From NCBI RefSeq assembly GCF_001612805.1, contig NZ_BDBD01000011.1:1-64000 (forward strand): a stretch of 64,000 nt of DNA. The letters are read 5' to 3'. This DNA is from Nocardia coubleae NBRC 108252 (GTDB taxonomy: Bacteria > Actinomycetota > Actinomycetes > Mycobacteriales > Mycobacteriaceae). A program made the translations under genes and the position numbers. The notes under the pieces were generated by a model that was not told the DNA's origin, did not search any database, and saw nothing but the letters and a program-made list of their open reading frames with translations. Of this stretch, positions 25,669-33,744 are shown piece after piece (positions within the stretch are counted from its first letter, which is position 1; each line of letters opens with the position of its first letter).

Positions 25669-26253
25669 ATGGATGACCAACCGACCGTGGGCGCCGTGAT
25701 CGAGCAGATCGCGCCACGTTTGCGACGTGCCCGCGAACAGCGGAAACTCAGTTTGGCCGACCTTGCCCGGGCCACCGGTCTGTCGACCAGCACGCTGTCC
25801 CGGCTCGAATCCGGGCAGCGCAAACCCAGCCTCGAATTGCTCCTGCCGATCACGGTTGCGCTCGGAATCGCGCTCGACGAGATCGTCGCCGCACCCCGGA
25901 TCGTCGATCCTCGTGTGCCGCAGGAACCGACCAAGAACGACGGCCGGGTGCTGGTCCCACTGTCCCGGCACCAGGGCGATCTCCGTGCCTACAAGATGAT
26001 CATCCCCGCCCACGATGAAGAGCCCTACCTGCGGACCCACGAGGGCAATGAATGGCTCTACGTGCTGCGCGGACGACTACGCGTCCGGCTCGGCGAGCAC
26101 GATTTCGTGATGGACGCCGGTGAGGCGGCAGAGTTCGACTGCCAGATCCCGCACTGGTTCGGTGCGGCGGGCCGCGGCAGTGTGGAACTCCTCAGCCTGT
26201 TCGGACGACACGGCGAACGCATCCACATCCGTGCCCGGACCTCCCGCCGCTGA
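25669..26253 (+). CDS. XRE family regulator with C-terminal cupin domain
   Basis: A 194-aa regulator. Residues about 12-65 form a Cro/C1 helix-turn-helix (RKLSLADLARATGLSTSTLS, then RLESGQRKPSLELL). From about 105 a cupin_2 domain follows, with THEGNEWLYVLRGRLRVRLG and AGEAAEFDCQIPHWFG. Such proteins sense a small ligand in the cupin pocket. An in-frame ATG at 25648 is an alternative start. It is divergent from the 60-aa ORF/MFS exporter operon and probably controls it. Confidence 0.87.
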   Translation: MDDQPTVGAVIEQIAPRLRRAREQRKLSLADLARATGLSTSTLSRLESGQRKPSLELLLPITVALGIALDEIVAAPRIVDPRVPQEPTKNDGRVLVPLSRHQGDLRAYKMIIPAHDEEPYLRTHEGNEWLYVLRGRLRVRLGEHDFVMDAGEAAEFDCQIPHWFGAAGRGSVELLSLFGRHGERIHIRARTSRR

Positions 26254-26357
26254 CAGCGCACCACGCACGCTCCCAGTTCCATACGGGGGCGACAACTGTT
26301 TCGACAACCTCGACGTCTTCTTCTGGTCGTATGTGCGCTACCGGGCGGTGCGCGCGC

Positions 26358-26380
26358 CGTCCCGGCGAGGGTCCGGGACG
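26358..26380. terminator. hairpin between convergent genes
   Basis: CGTCCCGG (26358-26365) pairs perfectly with CCGGGACG (26373-26380) across a 7-base loop. It lies between the stop of the XRE-cupin gene and the stop of the minus-strand secreted protein, consistent with a terminator, although no T-run follows. Confidence 0.45.
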
Positions 26381-26415
26381 ACGCGTGGATCGTCAGCCGC
26401 GAACCGGCGGTTCGA

Positions 26416-26721
26416 TCATCGCCTGCGGTCGCACTCGACCCCTTCGACGATATCTCCGGAGACCATGCCGGAGCTGCAGATCCACCGTGCGCCGTCGTCG
26501 GGGCGTGTCACCACGAATTCGCCGTCGATCGGGCCTTCGGTGGGCGCATCCTCGCCCGGGGTGCAGCCGGTGCCGACGATGTCGGGGAAGTTCGGCTCGA
26601 CCGTGGTGCAGGTGTAGGACCACACTGATTCGGCGGCGGCTGTCGGTGCGCCGAGCAGCAGCGTGCCCGCCACGACGACCAAGGCGGGTAGGAGCGTGCG
26701 GGCGATGCGAGTACTTGTCAT
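26416..26721 (-). CDS. small secreted protein with four cysteines, 101 aa
   Basis: It has a clear Sec signal peptide (MTSTRIARTLLPALVVVAGT, Ala-rich cleavage site near residue 30) and a mature domain of about 70 residues with four cysteines at 38, 53, 82 and 97, likely two disulfides. It is acidic, with no lipobox and no family recognised. AAGGAG lies ideally before the ATG. It is monocistronic between the XRE-cupin gene and a substrate-binding protein gene. Confidence 0.78.
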   Translation of the reverse strand: MTSTRIARTLLPALVVVAGTLLLGAPTAAAESVWSYTCTTVEPNFPDIVGTGCTPGEDAPTEGPIDGEFVVTRPDDGARWICSSGMVSGDIVEGVECDRRR

Positions 26722-26881
26722 GAGATCTCCTTGTTCTGTTCCGTGGAAGGACGAATCGGTCGTCCACCCGGAGCGGCAGAAAGCGTGGCGCGCCGGGAAT
26801 CCGGGTGGGCCATCAGGAGAAATGCGAATTGCCATCGAACGATAACGCGGTGTGCTGGGCATTCAGGGGCGACACGCGTGC

Positions 26882-28105
26882 TCAGCAGACCACCAGATCC
26901 GCGGTCGGCCGCAGCCCCTCGACACTGCCGGGGGTGATCACGGCGAGGTCGTATGCGCGCCCGGCCGTGACCTGCCACTGCCCACCGGCCAGCGGCACGA
27001 CCGCGACGCCGGGCACCGGTCCCGAGGTCCAGTCCAGTCGGCCGGCCATGGTCTGGATATCGGTGCGGTGCAATGCTTTTGCGATCGCGTCGGGGTCGGT
27101 GGGGTCGTCGGCGGTGCGCAGCGCGTGGACGGCGACCTCGAACAGTGCGTAGGCCAGGCCGAGGGGCTGCAACCACGGCCGTCCGGTGCGCTGGGTGTAG
27201 GCGTCGGCGAGTTCGGCGGCGGTGGTGCCGTCCAGGGAGGACCGGTAGGGGTGCACAGGCGTCCAGTAAGCCAGGGTTCCCACATTGTCCTGGCCTGCCT
27301 CGCCGCCGGAGCAGGTGGCGGTGGGTGGGTAGGCGAGCCAACGGGAGCAGGTGATCAGGCGCGGGTGCCAACCGCATTCGGTTGCCCTGCTTCGGAACAG
27401 CGTGAGGTCGCGGGTGGTGGCCGCGCTGGTCACCAGCTCGGCACCGCTGTCCCGGAAAGCGCGCAGGTGAGTGGCGAAGTCGGTGGCGGGCTCGTGATAG
27501 CCCGTCGGGTCGACCAGTCGGTGACCACGTCCTCGTGCGACGGGGGCGAAACCATGGACGTGGTGGCGCGACCAGTTGCCCTGGGGGCCGTCGTTCCACA
27601 GGCAGCCGACCGCCGGGCCGTCGGGCGCCGCGCGCTCCCAGAGGTCGGCGAACACCTCGGCGATGTCGTCGAGACCCCAGCAGAAATGGAACGCCCGCTT
27701 CAACGGCCGATCGCCCCGGCCGTAGTAGTACACCTGCCAGGGGAAGGTGCTGGAAACGCAGACGCTGCCGAGACTGTCGCACGTGTCGGCGACCACCGGC
27801 AGAACCTGGGTTCCGGCAAGGGTGAGCACGATGCGCGCCCGCTCGTCCCGGACGAGTTCGGTGACCGCCTGGCGCGCACCGTCGGCGGTCGACTTGCTGT
27901 CGCGGCCGGCGATCCGCAGTCGGGTGCCGCGGGGCGCCAGCCGGTGCAGGTGTGGGGTGAGCTCCGCGAGGGCGAAGTCGAGTGGGTCGCCCAGGCTGGA
28001 AAGGCGGCCCGAACGCGCGACGACCACCCCGATGGTCAGAACCGGTCGGCCTGCTTCGACCCGGGGGAGGGGTGCCTCGCTGCGGGCGGTAGGGCCTGCG
28101 TCCAT
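26882..28105 (-). CDS. periplasmic-binding-protein-fold (Peripla_BP_6/AmiC-like) protein without signal peptide
   Basis: A 407-aa protein of the type I substrate-binding fold used by branched-chain amino acid and amide/urea binding proteins: PVLTIGVVVARSGRLSSLGD at the first strand, VLTLAGTQVLPVVADTCDSL, and FRDSGAELVTSAATTRDLTL. It lacks a signal peptide, lipobox or Tat motif. ATG 28105 has AGGAG at good spacing and no upstream in-frame extension supplies one. It may therefore be a cytosolic sensor like AmiC rather than a transporter part (inference). No permease or ATPase gene adjoins it. Confidence 0.75.
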   Translation of the reverse strand: MDAGPTARSEAPLPRVEAGRPVLTIGVVVARSGRLSSLGDPLDFALAELTPHLHRLAPRGTRLRIAGRDSKSTADGARQAVTELVRDERARIVLTLAGTQVLPVVADTCDSLGSVCVSSTFPWQVYYYGRGDRPLKRAFHFCWGLDDIAEVFADLWERAAPDGPAVGCLWNDGPQGNWSRHHVHGFAPVARGRGHRLVDPTGYHEPATDFATHLRAFRDSGAELVTSAATTRDLTLFRSRATECGWHPRLITCSRWLAYPPTATCSGGEAGQDNVGTLAYWTPVHPYRSSLDGTTAAELADAYTQRTGRPWLQPLGLAYALFEVAVHALRTADDPTDPDAIAKALHRTDIQTMAGRLDWTSGPVPGVAVVPLAGGQWQVTAGRAYDLAVITPGSVEGLRPTADLVVC

Positions 28106-28236
28106 GACATCTCCTGTCGATGGCGGGTGCGAGTGGACTGAACCGTGCGAGACGAGCGCTCGTATCTGCCGAAGGATCGCATACCGAGTCGAAGAATCAG
28201 CGCAGCCCGACGTGTCGATCGGGTGGTTTCGTGTGT

Positions 28237-29127
28237 TCAGGTCCGGACGGGCACCGCGTCGCGCACGCGCGCGGTGGCGCTGCGGGTGCCGATGATCGAG
28301 CCGATGATGACGAGCGGGAAGCCGATTGCCATGCCGATCGTCAACGGTTCGCCGAGCGCCGCGATGCCGAGGACGATCGCCACCGCCGGATTGATATAGG
28401 TGACCACGGTGGCCCGAGCTGGGCCGACCTCGGCGATGAGCGCGAAGAACACGAGAAACGCGGCGGCCGTGCAGATCACGGCCAGCCCGAGCACCGACCA
28501 GGCCGCGTCGGCGGGGATGTGTTCGGGCCAGGACACCGCGGTGAACGGGGTGTAGACCAGGGCCGCGAGCAGCAGCGACGCCGTGACCACGCCGAGCGCG
28601 GGCAGATCGGCGAGAGTTCGGTCGTAGATGATCGGGCCGATGGCATAGCCGATGGTCACCACGGCCACCGCGCCGAGCGCCGCCGGTGCGGTGAGGTCGA
28701 TGTCGAGACCGACCAGCGCCGCCACACCGGCGAAGCCGACGGCGAGGCCGAGCGTGCGGCGACCGTCGAAGTGGTCGTGGCCGAGCATCGTCACCAGGAC
28801 GACGGCGATCAGCGGCACCGCGGCGAGCAGAATGCCTACGGTGGAGCTGTGCAGGGTCTGTTCGGCGTAGCCGAGCAGCACCCACGGGCCGATGATCTCG
28901 ACGGCGGTGTAAGCGAGCAGCATCCGCCAGCGCGCGAGGACGCCGCGAAAGGCGTTGGTGTAAAGGGCGACCGGTAAAAGAAGCAGGCCACCGATCGCGG
29001 TGCGGCCGAACGCGACGACCACCGGGTCGATGCTCTCGACCGCGATGCGGATCATCGCGTACGGCACACCCCAGATCACCCCGAGGGCGAGGAACAGGAC
29101 CCACCCGCGCCTAGTCACCCGGCTCAC
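28237..29127 (-). CDS. EamA family (DMT) transporter
   Basis: A 296-aa protein with about ten hydrophobic segments arranged as two EamA repeats. The first opens LFLALGVIWGVPYAMIRIAV, and the second repeat near the end contains VGPARATVVTYINPAVAIVL. The family exports metabolites such as amino acids. It is separated by 126 bases from a fragment of a MarR regulator on the other strand, which may once have controlled it. Confidence 0.86.
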   Translation of the reverse strand: MSRVTRRGWVLFLALGVIWGVPYAMIRIAVESIDPVVVAFGRTAIGGLLLLPVALYTNAFRGVLARWRMLLAYTAVEIIGPWVLLGYAEQTLHSSTVGILLAAVPLIAVVLVTMLGHDHFDGRRTLGLAVGFAGVAALVGLDIDLTAPAALGAVAVVTIGYAIGPIIYDRTLADLPALGVVTASLLLAALVYTPFTAVSWPEHIPADAAWSVLGLAVICTAAAFLVFFALIAEVGPARATVVTYINPAVAIVLGIAALGEPLTIGMAIGFPLVIIGSIIGTRSATARVRDAVPVRT

Positions 29128-29213
29128 CCACCATTTCTGATCCCGCGGGGAGCACGGCGCTCACCCATTTTCATCCTATGATTTCGGCGGTCCGGGCCTC
29201 CCGCTAGTGGCTG

Positions 29214-29235
29214 ATATGACAACTTTCGTCAATAT
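29214..29235. promoter_or_regulatory. possible MarR-type operator between EamA gene and MarR fragment
   Basis: The 22 bases ATATGAC..GTCAATAT form an imperfect AT-rich palindrome, one extra A in the right arm, in otherwise G+C-rich DNA. It lies 19 bases before the MarR fragment start and in the promoter region of the EamA gene. Size and composition suit a MarR site. Confidence 0.35.
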
Positions 29236-29253
29236 CGCGCCAGTTCGCTGAAT

Positions 29254-29436
29254 ATGATCGAGATGGCCCCGCCTTCTTTCACCTACACCGAGCTCACCGA
29301 AACCGGAAGGGCCGCTTACGAAAAGGCGCGTCCCACACACGATCGCACCCTCGAACGGGCACTTGCCGACGCCGAGGCGATTCCCGAACTCGCGCCGCTC
29401 ATGGGCCTTCTGCACGGCGTTCCGGCGCCGCGCTGA
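29254..29436 (+). pseudogene. C-terminal fragment of a MarR family regulator
   Basis: This 60-aa ORF reads like the end of an actinobacterial MarR protein: FTYTELTETGRAAYEKARPT followed by an HDRTLERALADAEAIPEL dimerisation helix. The winged helix-turn-helix that should precede it is absent, although a start-like MIEM and a palindromic operator candidate sit directly upstream. This suggests an internal deletion that joined start and C-terminal parts. It cannot bind DNA in the normal way. Confidence 0.65.
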
Positions 29437-29497
29437 GCGCGACAACGTTTGATCCGTGGTGGCCGTGAACCCTTCGACCATGGCACCATCGGTGCCC

Positions 29498-30442
29498 ATG
29501 TCGACCCCCATGAGTACCGCTGAACTGGCCGACCGCACCGCGCGTGCCGTCGACGCCGCGGTCGCCGCCGGCCGCGCACAGGGGCTCACCGTGACCGACC
29601 CCGCTGTCCTGCACGATGTGTTCTCCGTGGTGGTACACCTAGCGCCCGCACCGGTCGTGGTGCGGGTACCGACGGTGGTCACCCTCCCCGTCCACGAGCA
29701 GTACCTGCGCCAGCGCATCGAACTCGATGTGGTGTCCTGGCTGGCCGGCCGGCAAATCCCCGTGATCCCGCCGAGCCCGCTGGTCCCGGCCGAACCCGTA
29801 CGCCGCGACGGCTTCTCGATGACGTTCTGGCAGTACGTCGACCAGGACCCCGACGTCGAACCCGACTACGTGCGCAACTCCGCCCGCGTCGCCGACCTGC
29901 ACCTTGCCCTGCGCGACTATCCCGGCGACCTGCCGTTCCTCGCCGCCGCCGAACCACACACCATCACCTCGAGTCTGACCGTGCTCGCCGAGCGGCCCGA
30001 CCTCCTCGCTCCGGCTGACCTAGACCGAGTCCGCCGCGAATGGGCACTGCTGGAACCCCTGGTCTCCTCGCGCACCGCGTTCGACGCCGAGTTCCCCGGC
30101 ATCACATCGCAACCCATCCATGGCGACGCGCCCGCGGTCAATATCGTCACCACCCGCACCGGCCACCTCTACGCCGACTTCGAACTCACCTGCCTCGGCC
30201 CCATCGAATGGGATCTGGCCGCCATGGGCCCCGAGGGGGCCGCCGCCTACGACGCTGCCGCCAGGGCCAACGGAACACGTCCGCTCGACCCGCGCGTCGC
30301 ACAGTTCGCCGACGCGGTCGGCATGGTCCGTGCCATCACCTGCCTCACCCTGGTCGACCAGCAGCCGATCCTCGCCGACGCGCTCGCGCCCGCTCTCGAC
30401 GCCTGGCGAAAGCAACCGTTCGCGAACGGGCTGTTCGACTGA
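29498..30442 (+). CDS. aminoglycoside phosphotransferase (APH)-like kinase
   Basis: A 314-aa protein with the APH/choline-kinase fold. Visible are the catalytic loop IHGDAPAVNIV (HGDxxxxN) and the metal-binding DFE in YADFELTCLGPIEWDLA. The N lobe is divergent. The true substrate may be a metabolite or an aminoglycoside; nothing in the sequence decides. ATG 29498 (MSTPMSTAEL) was chosen; ATG 29480 and GTG 29456 are in frame and no clear ribosome site separates them. Confidence 0.78.
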   Translation: MSTPMSTAELADRTARAVDAAVAAGRAQGLTVTDPAVLHDVFSVVVHLAPAPVVVRVPTVVTLPVHEQYLRQRIELDVVSWLAGRQIPVIPPSPLVPAEPVRRDGFSMTFWQYVDQDPDVEPDYVRNSARVADLHLALRDYPGDLPFLAAAEPHTITSSLTVLAERPDLLAPADLDRVRREWALLEPLVSSRTAFDAEFPGITSQPIHGDAPAVNIVTTRTGHLYADFELTCLGPIEWDLAAMGPEGAAAYDAAARANGTRPLDPRVAQFADAVGMVRAITCLTLVDQQPILADALAPALDAWRKQPFANGLFD

Positions 30443-30515
30443 CAACCCACCGAGGAGTGTCCGCGCCGTAGCCTGGCGGCCCGCTCCGGGATCACGGTCG
30501 ATCCGTACCGGAAAT

Positions 30516-31388
30516 TCACCGGCTTATGCCGAGTAGGCCGAGGGCGAAGTCGGCGTAGGCGGTAGCGATCTGCTCAGGGGTGGACGGGCCGCCGAGGCGG
30601 AACCATTGTGGGAGGGCGGTACACATTGTCGCGATCGCGCGGCCGGCGGCTTTCGCCTGGTCGGTGCCGCGGTTGTCCTCGGCGAGGGCGGTGTCGATGT
30701 CTTCGTCGAGCAGGTATTGGATCTTGTTGCGGGAACGGGTGATTCGCTGCCGATCGGCAGGATCGAGGCTGCGCATCTCGCTGGCGCCGATGAAGGCGAG
30801 TTCGCGGCGATGGGTGTGGAACAGCGCGAGCGCCTCGACCGTGCGGATCAGCCGTTCGCGACCGGTGGCCGCCTCGCTCCGGGCTGCGCCGACCCGCCAG
30901 TGCAGCTCGTCCATCGTGAGGTCGAGTGCCCGCACCAGCAGGTCCTGTTTGTCGCGGTAGTGGTGGTAGACGCCGGGCACGCTCATGCCTGCCCGGTGTG
31001 CGATCGACCGCATGGTCGCGCCGTGGTAGCCGGTTTCCACGAAGGATTCGATCGCGGCGGTGAGCACGGGATCGATGTCCAGCGGCGGGAACTCACGCCA
31101 TGCGCGGGTCGTCTCGGTGATCGGCTCGATGACGGCGCCGCGCGGACGCTGTGTGGTCACCGGGTTTCGTGACTCGTCGAGCAGCCACTGCGTCGTGGTG
31201 CCGAGTTCGGTGGCCAGGCGGCGGAGCCGGGGTACCGAGACGCCCGTCTTACCGGTCTCCACGGCACTGAGCGTGGCCGGGCTGACCCCGATGCGGCGCG
31301 CGGTCTCCCGCAACGACAGCCCTGCCGCGACTCTCGCTTCTCGCAGCCGCGCACCCAGATCTGTCGGTCCGTTGTCGAGCGTGTTCAT
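30516..31388 (-). CDS. XRE-TetR fusion transcriptional regulator
   Basis: A 290-aa protein with two DNA-binding domains. Residues about 11-70 are a Cro/C1 helix-turn-helix (GLSLRETARRIGVSPATLSA, VETGKTGVSVPRL). Residues about 105-155 are a TetR helix-turn-helix (TGYHGATMRSIAHRAGMSVP, GVYHHYRDKQ), followed by a TetR ligand-binding domain. It is divergent from the acyl-CoA dehydrogenase operon. Two distinct palindromes lie in the shared promoter, one possibly for each domain. The likely ligand is an acyl-CoA (inference from the operon). Confidence 0.88.
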   Translation of the reverse strand: MNTLDNGPTDLGARLREARVAAGLSLRETARRIGVSPATLSAVETGKTGVSVPRLRRLATELGTTTQWLLDESRNPVTTQRPRGAVIEPITETTRAWREFPPLDIDPVLTAAIESFVETGYHGATMRSIAHRAGMSVPGVYHHYRDKQDLLVRALDLTMDELHWRVGAARSEAATGRERLIRTVEALALFHTHRRELAFIGASEMRSLDPADRQRITRSRNKIQYLLDEDIDTALAEDNRGTDQAKAAGRAIATMCTALPQWFRLGGPSTPEQIATAYADFALGLLGISR

Positions 31389-31389
31389 G

Positions 31390-31410
31390 CTGTTCAGAAT
31401 AGCTGAACAG
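31390..31410. promoter_or_regulatory. operator candidate 1 for the XRE-TetR regulator
   Basis: CTGTTCAG (31390-31397) and CTGAACAG (31403-31410) form a perfect inverted repeat with a 5-base spacer, directly upstream of the regulator's start codon. Arm and spacer sizes suit a Cro/C1-type site and autoregulation. Confidence 0.65.
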
Positions 31411-31478
31411 AACGTGTAACGAGAAACGCTGTAGTTGACAGGTATTAACGAACATGTCAGTGTGCTGAGTGTCCAACG

Positions 31479-31494
31479 CCGAACGATCGTTCGG
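31479..31494. promoter_or_regulatory. operator candidate 2 for the XRE-TetR regulator
   Basis: CCGAACGATCGTTCGG is a perfect 16-base palindrome 22 bases before the acyl-CoA dehydrogenase start. The core AACGATCGTT resembles TetR-type lipid regulator sites. A nearby TGACA (31437-31441)/TGTCA (31455-31459) pair might be part of the promoter. Confidence 0.65.
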
Positions 31495-31516
31495 TCTGGG
31501 AGCGAGGAGTGGTTTC

Positions 31517-32725
31517 GTGGCGATCGATCTGTCCTATCCGCCCGAGGTGCAGCGGCTGGCCGACCGCACCCGCGGGTTCGTTCGCGACCGGGTGCTACCG
31601 ATCGAGGACGCGCACGACGGCGACATCACTGCCGCGGGCGGCGACGCACTGCGCAAGGATCTGCAACACGCCGCACGCGAGGCCGGTGTGTTCACACCGC
31701 ACGCACCGACCGAGTACGGCGGGCACGGACTGGGAATGGTGAACCGCGCACCGATCTTCGAAGAAGCGGGTTACTCGTTGTTCGGCCCGACAGCACTGAA
31801 CATCGCGGCCCCGGACGAGGGCAATGTGCACATGCTCGCCCACATCGCCGATCCCGAGCAGAAACAACAGTTCCTCGCCCCGCTGGCGCGCGGCGAGGTC
31901 CGCTCGGCCTTCGCGATGACCGAACCCGCCCCCGGTGCGGGTTCGGACCCCTCCGCGCTGACCACCCGCGCCGTGCGCGCCGAGGGCGGGTGGCGGATCA
32001 ACGGTCACAAGTGGTTCATCACCGGCGCCGACGGCGCGGGCTTCTTCATCATCATGGCCCGCACCTCGGGTGAACCAGGAGATCGCGGTGGCGCGACCAT
32101 GTTCCTCGCCCCGGCCGAGACCCCGGGAATCCGAGTGGGCCGCCATATCGACACCCTGGACCGATCGATGCTCGGCGGCCATTGCGAGGTGTTCTTCGAC
32201 GACGTGCTCGTCCCTGACTCGGCTGTACTCGGGGCGGTCGACCGCGGCTTCGAATACGCCCAGGTGCGGCTGGGGCCTGCCCGCATGACCCACGTGATGC
32301 GCTGGCTCGGAGCCGCCCGCCGCGGTCACGACGTCGCGGTGGCGCGGGTGGCCGAGCGTCGCGGATTCGGTTCGCGGCTCGGCGATCTCGGCATGATCCA
32401 GCAGATGATCGCCGACAACGAGATCGACATCGCCGCCACGCGGGCGCTGCTGACCCGCGCATGCTGGGAACTCGACCTCGGCGAACCCGCCGCGAACGCG
32501 ACGTCGATCGCGAAAACCTATGCGGCCGAAGCGATCTTCCGGATCATCGATCGCAGCATGCAGATGTGCGGTGGCCTCGGCGTCTCCGCCGACCTGCCGC
32601 TGGCTCGGCTCTCCCGCGAGGTCCGGCCGTTCCGGATCTACGACGGTCCGTCCGAGGTGCACCGCTGGGCCATCGCCAAACGCGCGGTGAGCGCGGCCCG
32701 TCGCGCACAGCAGGACATGAAATGA
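31517..32725 (+). CDS. acyl-CoA dehydrogenase
   Basis: The 402-aa FAD enzyme introduces a 2,3-double bond into acyl-CoA. Motifs: FAMTEPAPGAGSDPSAL (flavin/substrate loop), GHKWFITGADGAGFF, and MQMCGGLGVSADLPLARLSR with REVRPFRIYDGPSEVHRWAI near the C terminus, typical of the ACAD10/11-like or FadE branch. GTG 31517 follows AGGAG; an upstream start at 31469 would read through the operator. It is the first gene of a three-gene ATGA-coupled operon under the divergent XRE-TetR protein. Confidence 0.9.
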   Translation: MAIDLSYPPEVQRLADRTRGFVRDRVLPIEDAHDGDITAAGGDALRKDLQHAAREAGVFTPHAPTEYGGHGLGMVNRAPIFEEAGYSLFGPTALNIAAPDEGNVHMLAHIADPEQKQQFLAPLARGEVRSAFAMTEPAPGAGSDPSALTTRAVRAEGGWRINGHKWFITGADGAGFFIIMARTSGEPGDRGGATMFLAPAETPGIRVGRHIDTLDRSMLGGHCEVFFDDVLVPDSAVLGAVDRGFEYAQVRLGPARMTHVMRWLGAARRGHDVAVARVAERRGFGSRLGDLGMIQQMIADNEIDIAATRALLTRACWELDLGEPAANATSIAKTYAAEAIFRIIDRSMQMCGGLGVSADLPLARLSREVRPFRIYDGPSEVHRWAIAKRAVSAARRAQQDMK

Positions 32726-33744
32726 GCCTTCCCGGAATGGATGTCGTCGCACTGGAGAAGTTCCTGCGCGACAGTGGCGTCGCGGTGCGCGGTGAGCTAC
32801 GGGTGGAACTGATCGGCGGTGGCCGCTCGAACCTGACCTTCGCGGTCGCCGACGACGAGTCGAGCTGGGTGGTGCGCCGTCCGCCCGTCGCCGGGCTCAC
32901 CCCCTCCGCCCACGACATGGCCCGCGAATTCACTGTGACCTGGGCGCTCGAGGGGTCGGCGGTGCCGGTCGCGAAGACCGTCGCATTCGATGCGCAGGGC
33001 ACCGCGCTCGGCGCCCCTATGACCGTGGTCGAATACGTCGACGGAACGGTGATCCGCGACCAGGACGACCTAGCCGCCCTCACCGACACCCAAGTGGCGG
33101 CGAGCGCGGCCGAGCTGGTGCGCGTACTGGCCCGATTGCACGAAATCGACCCGGACGCGGTGGGTCTCGGCACGTTCGGGCGCCCCACGGGTTTCGTCGA
33201 ACGGCAGGTGAATCTGTGGGCGGCCCAATGGGATCGGGTGAAGACCCGTGAGCTCGCCGATGTCGCGGCGCTGCACGCGGCGCTGGCGGAATCAGTGCCG
33301 AACGCCTCCGCGGCCTCGATCGTGCACGGCGACTTCCGGATCGACAACACGATTCTGGACGCGGCCGATCCGGCCCGGGTGCGTGCTGTCGTGGACTGGG
33401 AGATGTCGACACTGGGGGATCCGCTCACCGATGTCGCGCTGATGTGTGTGTACCGCTCACCGGTGTTCGACCTGGTTCTCGGCTCCTCGGCCGCGTGGAC
33501 CAGCGATCGGATGCCCACCGCCGACGCTCTCGCACAGGCCTACGCGACGGCCTCCGGCCGAGACCTGGGCGACTGGGGGTTCTACCTCGCGCTCGCCAAC
33601 TTCAAACTCGGCGTGATCGGCGAGGGCATCACCCACCGCGCGCTCCAGGGCTCGGGCGCCGGAGCAGGCGCCGAACGTGCGGCCGAGGCGACGCCGGAAT
33701 TCATGGCGGCCGGGCTGCGGGCAATGAAAGGACACCGGAAATGA
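32722..33744 (+). CDS. phosphotransferase family protein (ACAD10-kinase-like)
   Basis: A 340-aa APH-fold kinase with GGGRSNLTFAVADDESSWVV (nucleotide loop and VAIK-like strand), IVHGDFRIDNTI (catalytic HGDxxxxN) and VVDWEMSTLGDP (metal-binding DWE). This subfamily is regularly encoded with acyl-CoA dehydrogenases and is thought to phosphorylate hydroxyacyl groups, as in animal ACAD10/11. Here it overlaps both neighbours by ATGA, supporting breakdown of a hydroxy fatty acid (inference). Confidence 0.87.
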   Translation: MSLPGMDVVALEKFLRDSGVAVRGELRVELIGGGRSNLTFAVADDESSWVVRRPPVAGLTPSAHDMAREFTVTWALEGSAVPVAKTVAFDAQGTALGAPMTVVEYVDGTVIRDQDDLAALTDTQVAASAAELVRVLARLHEIDPDAVGLGTFGRPTGFVERQVNLWAAQWDRVKTRELADVAALHAALAESVPNASAASIVHGDFRIDNTILDAADPARVRAVVDWEMSTLGDPLTDVALMCVYRSPVFDLVLGSSAAWTSDRMPTADALAQAYATASGRDLGDWGFYLALANFKLGVIGEGITHRALQGSGAGAGAERAAEATPEFMAAGLRAMKGHRK

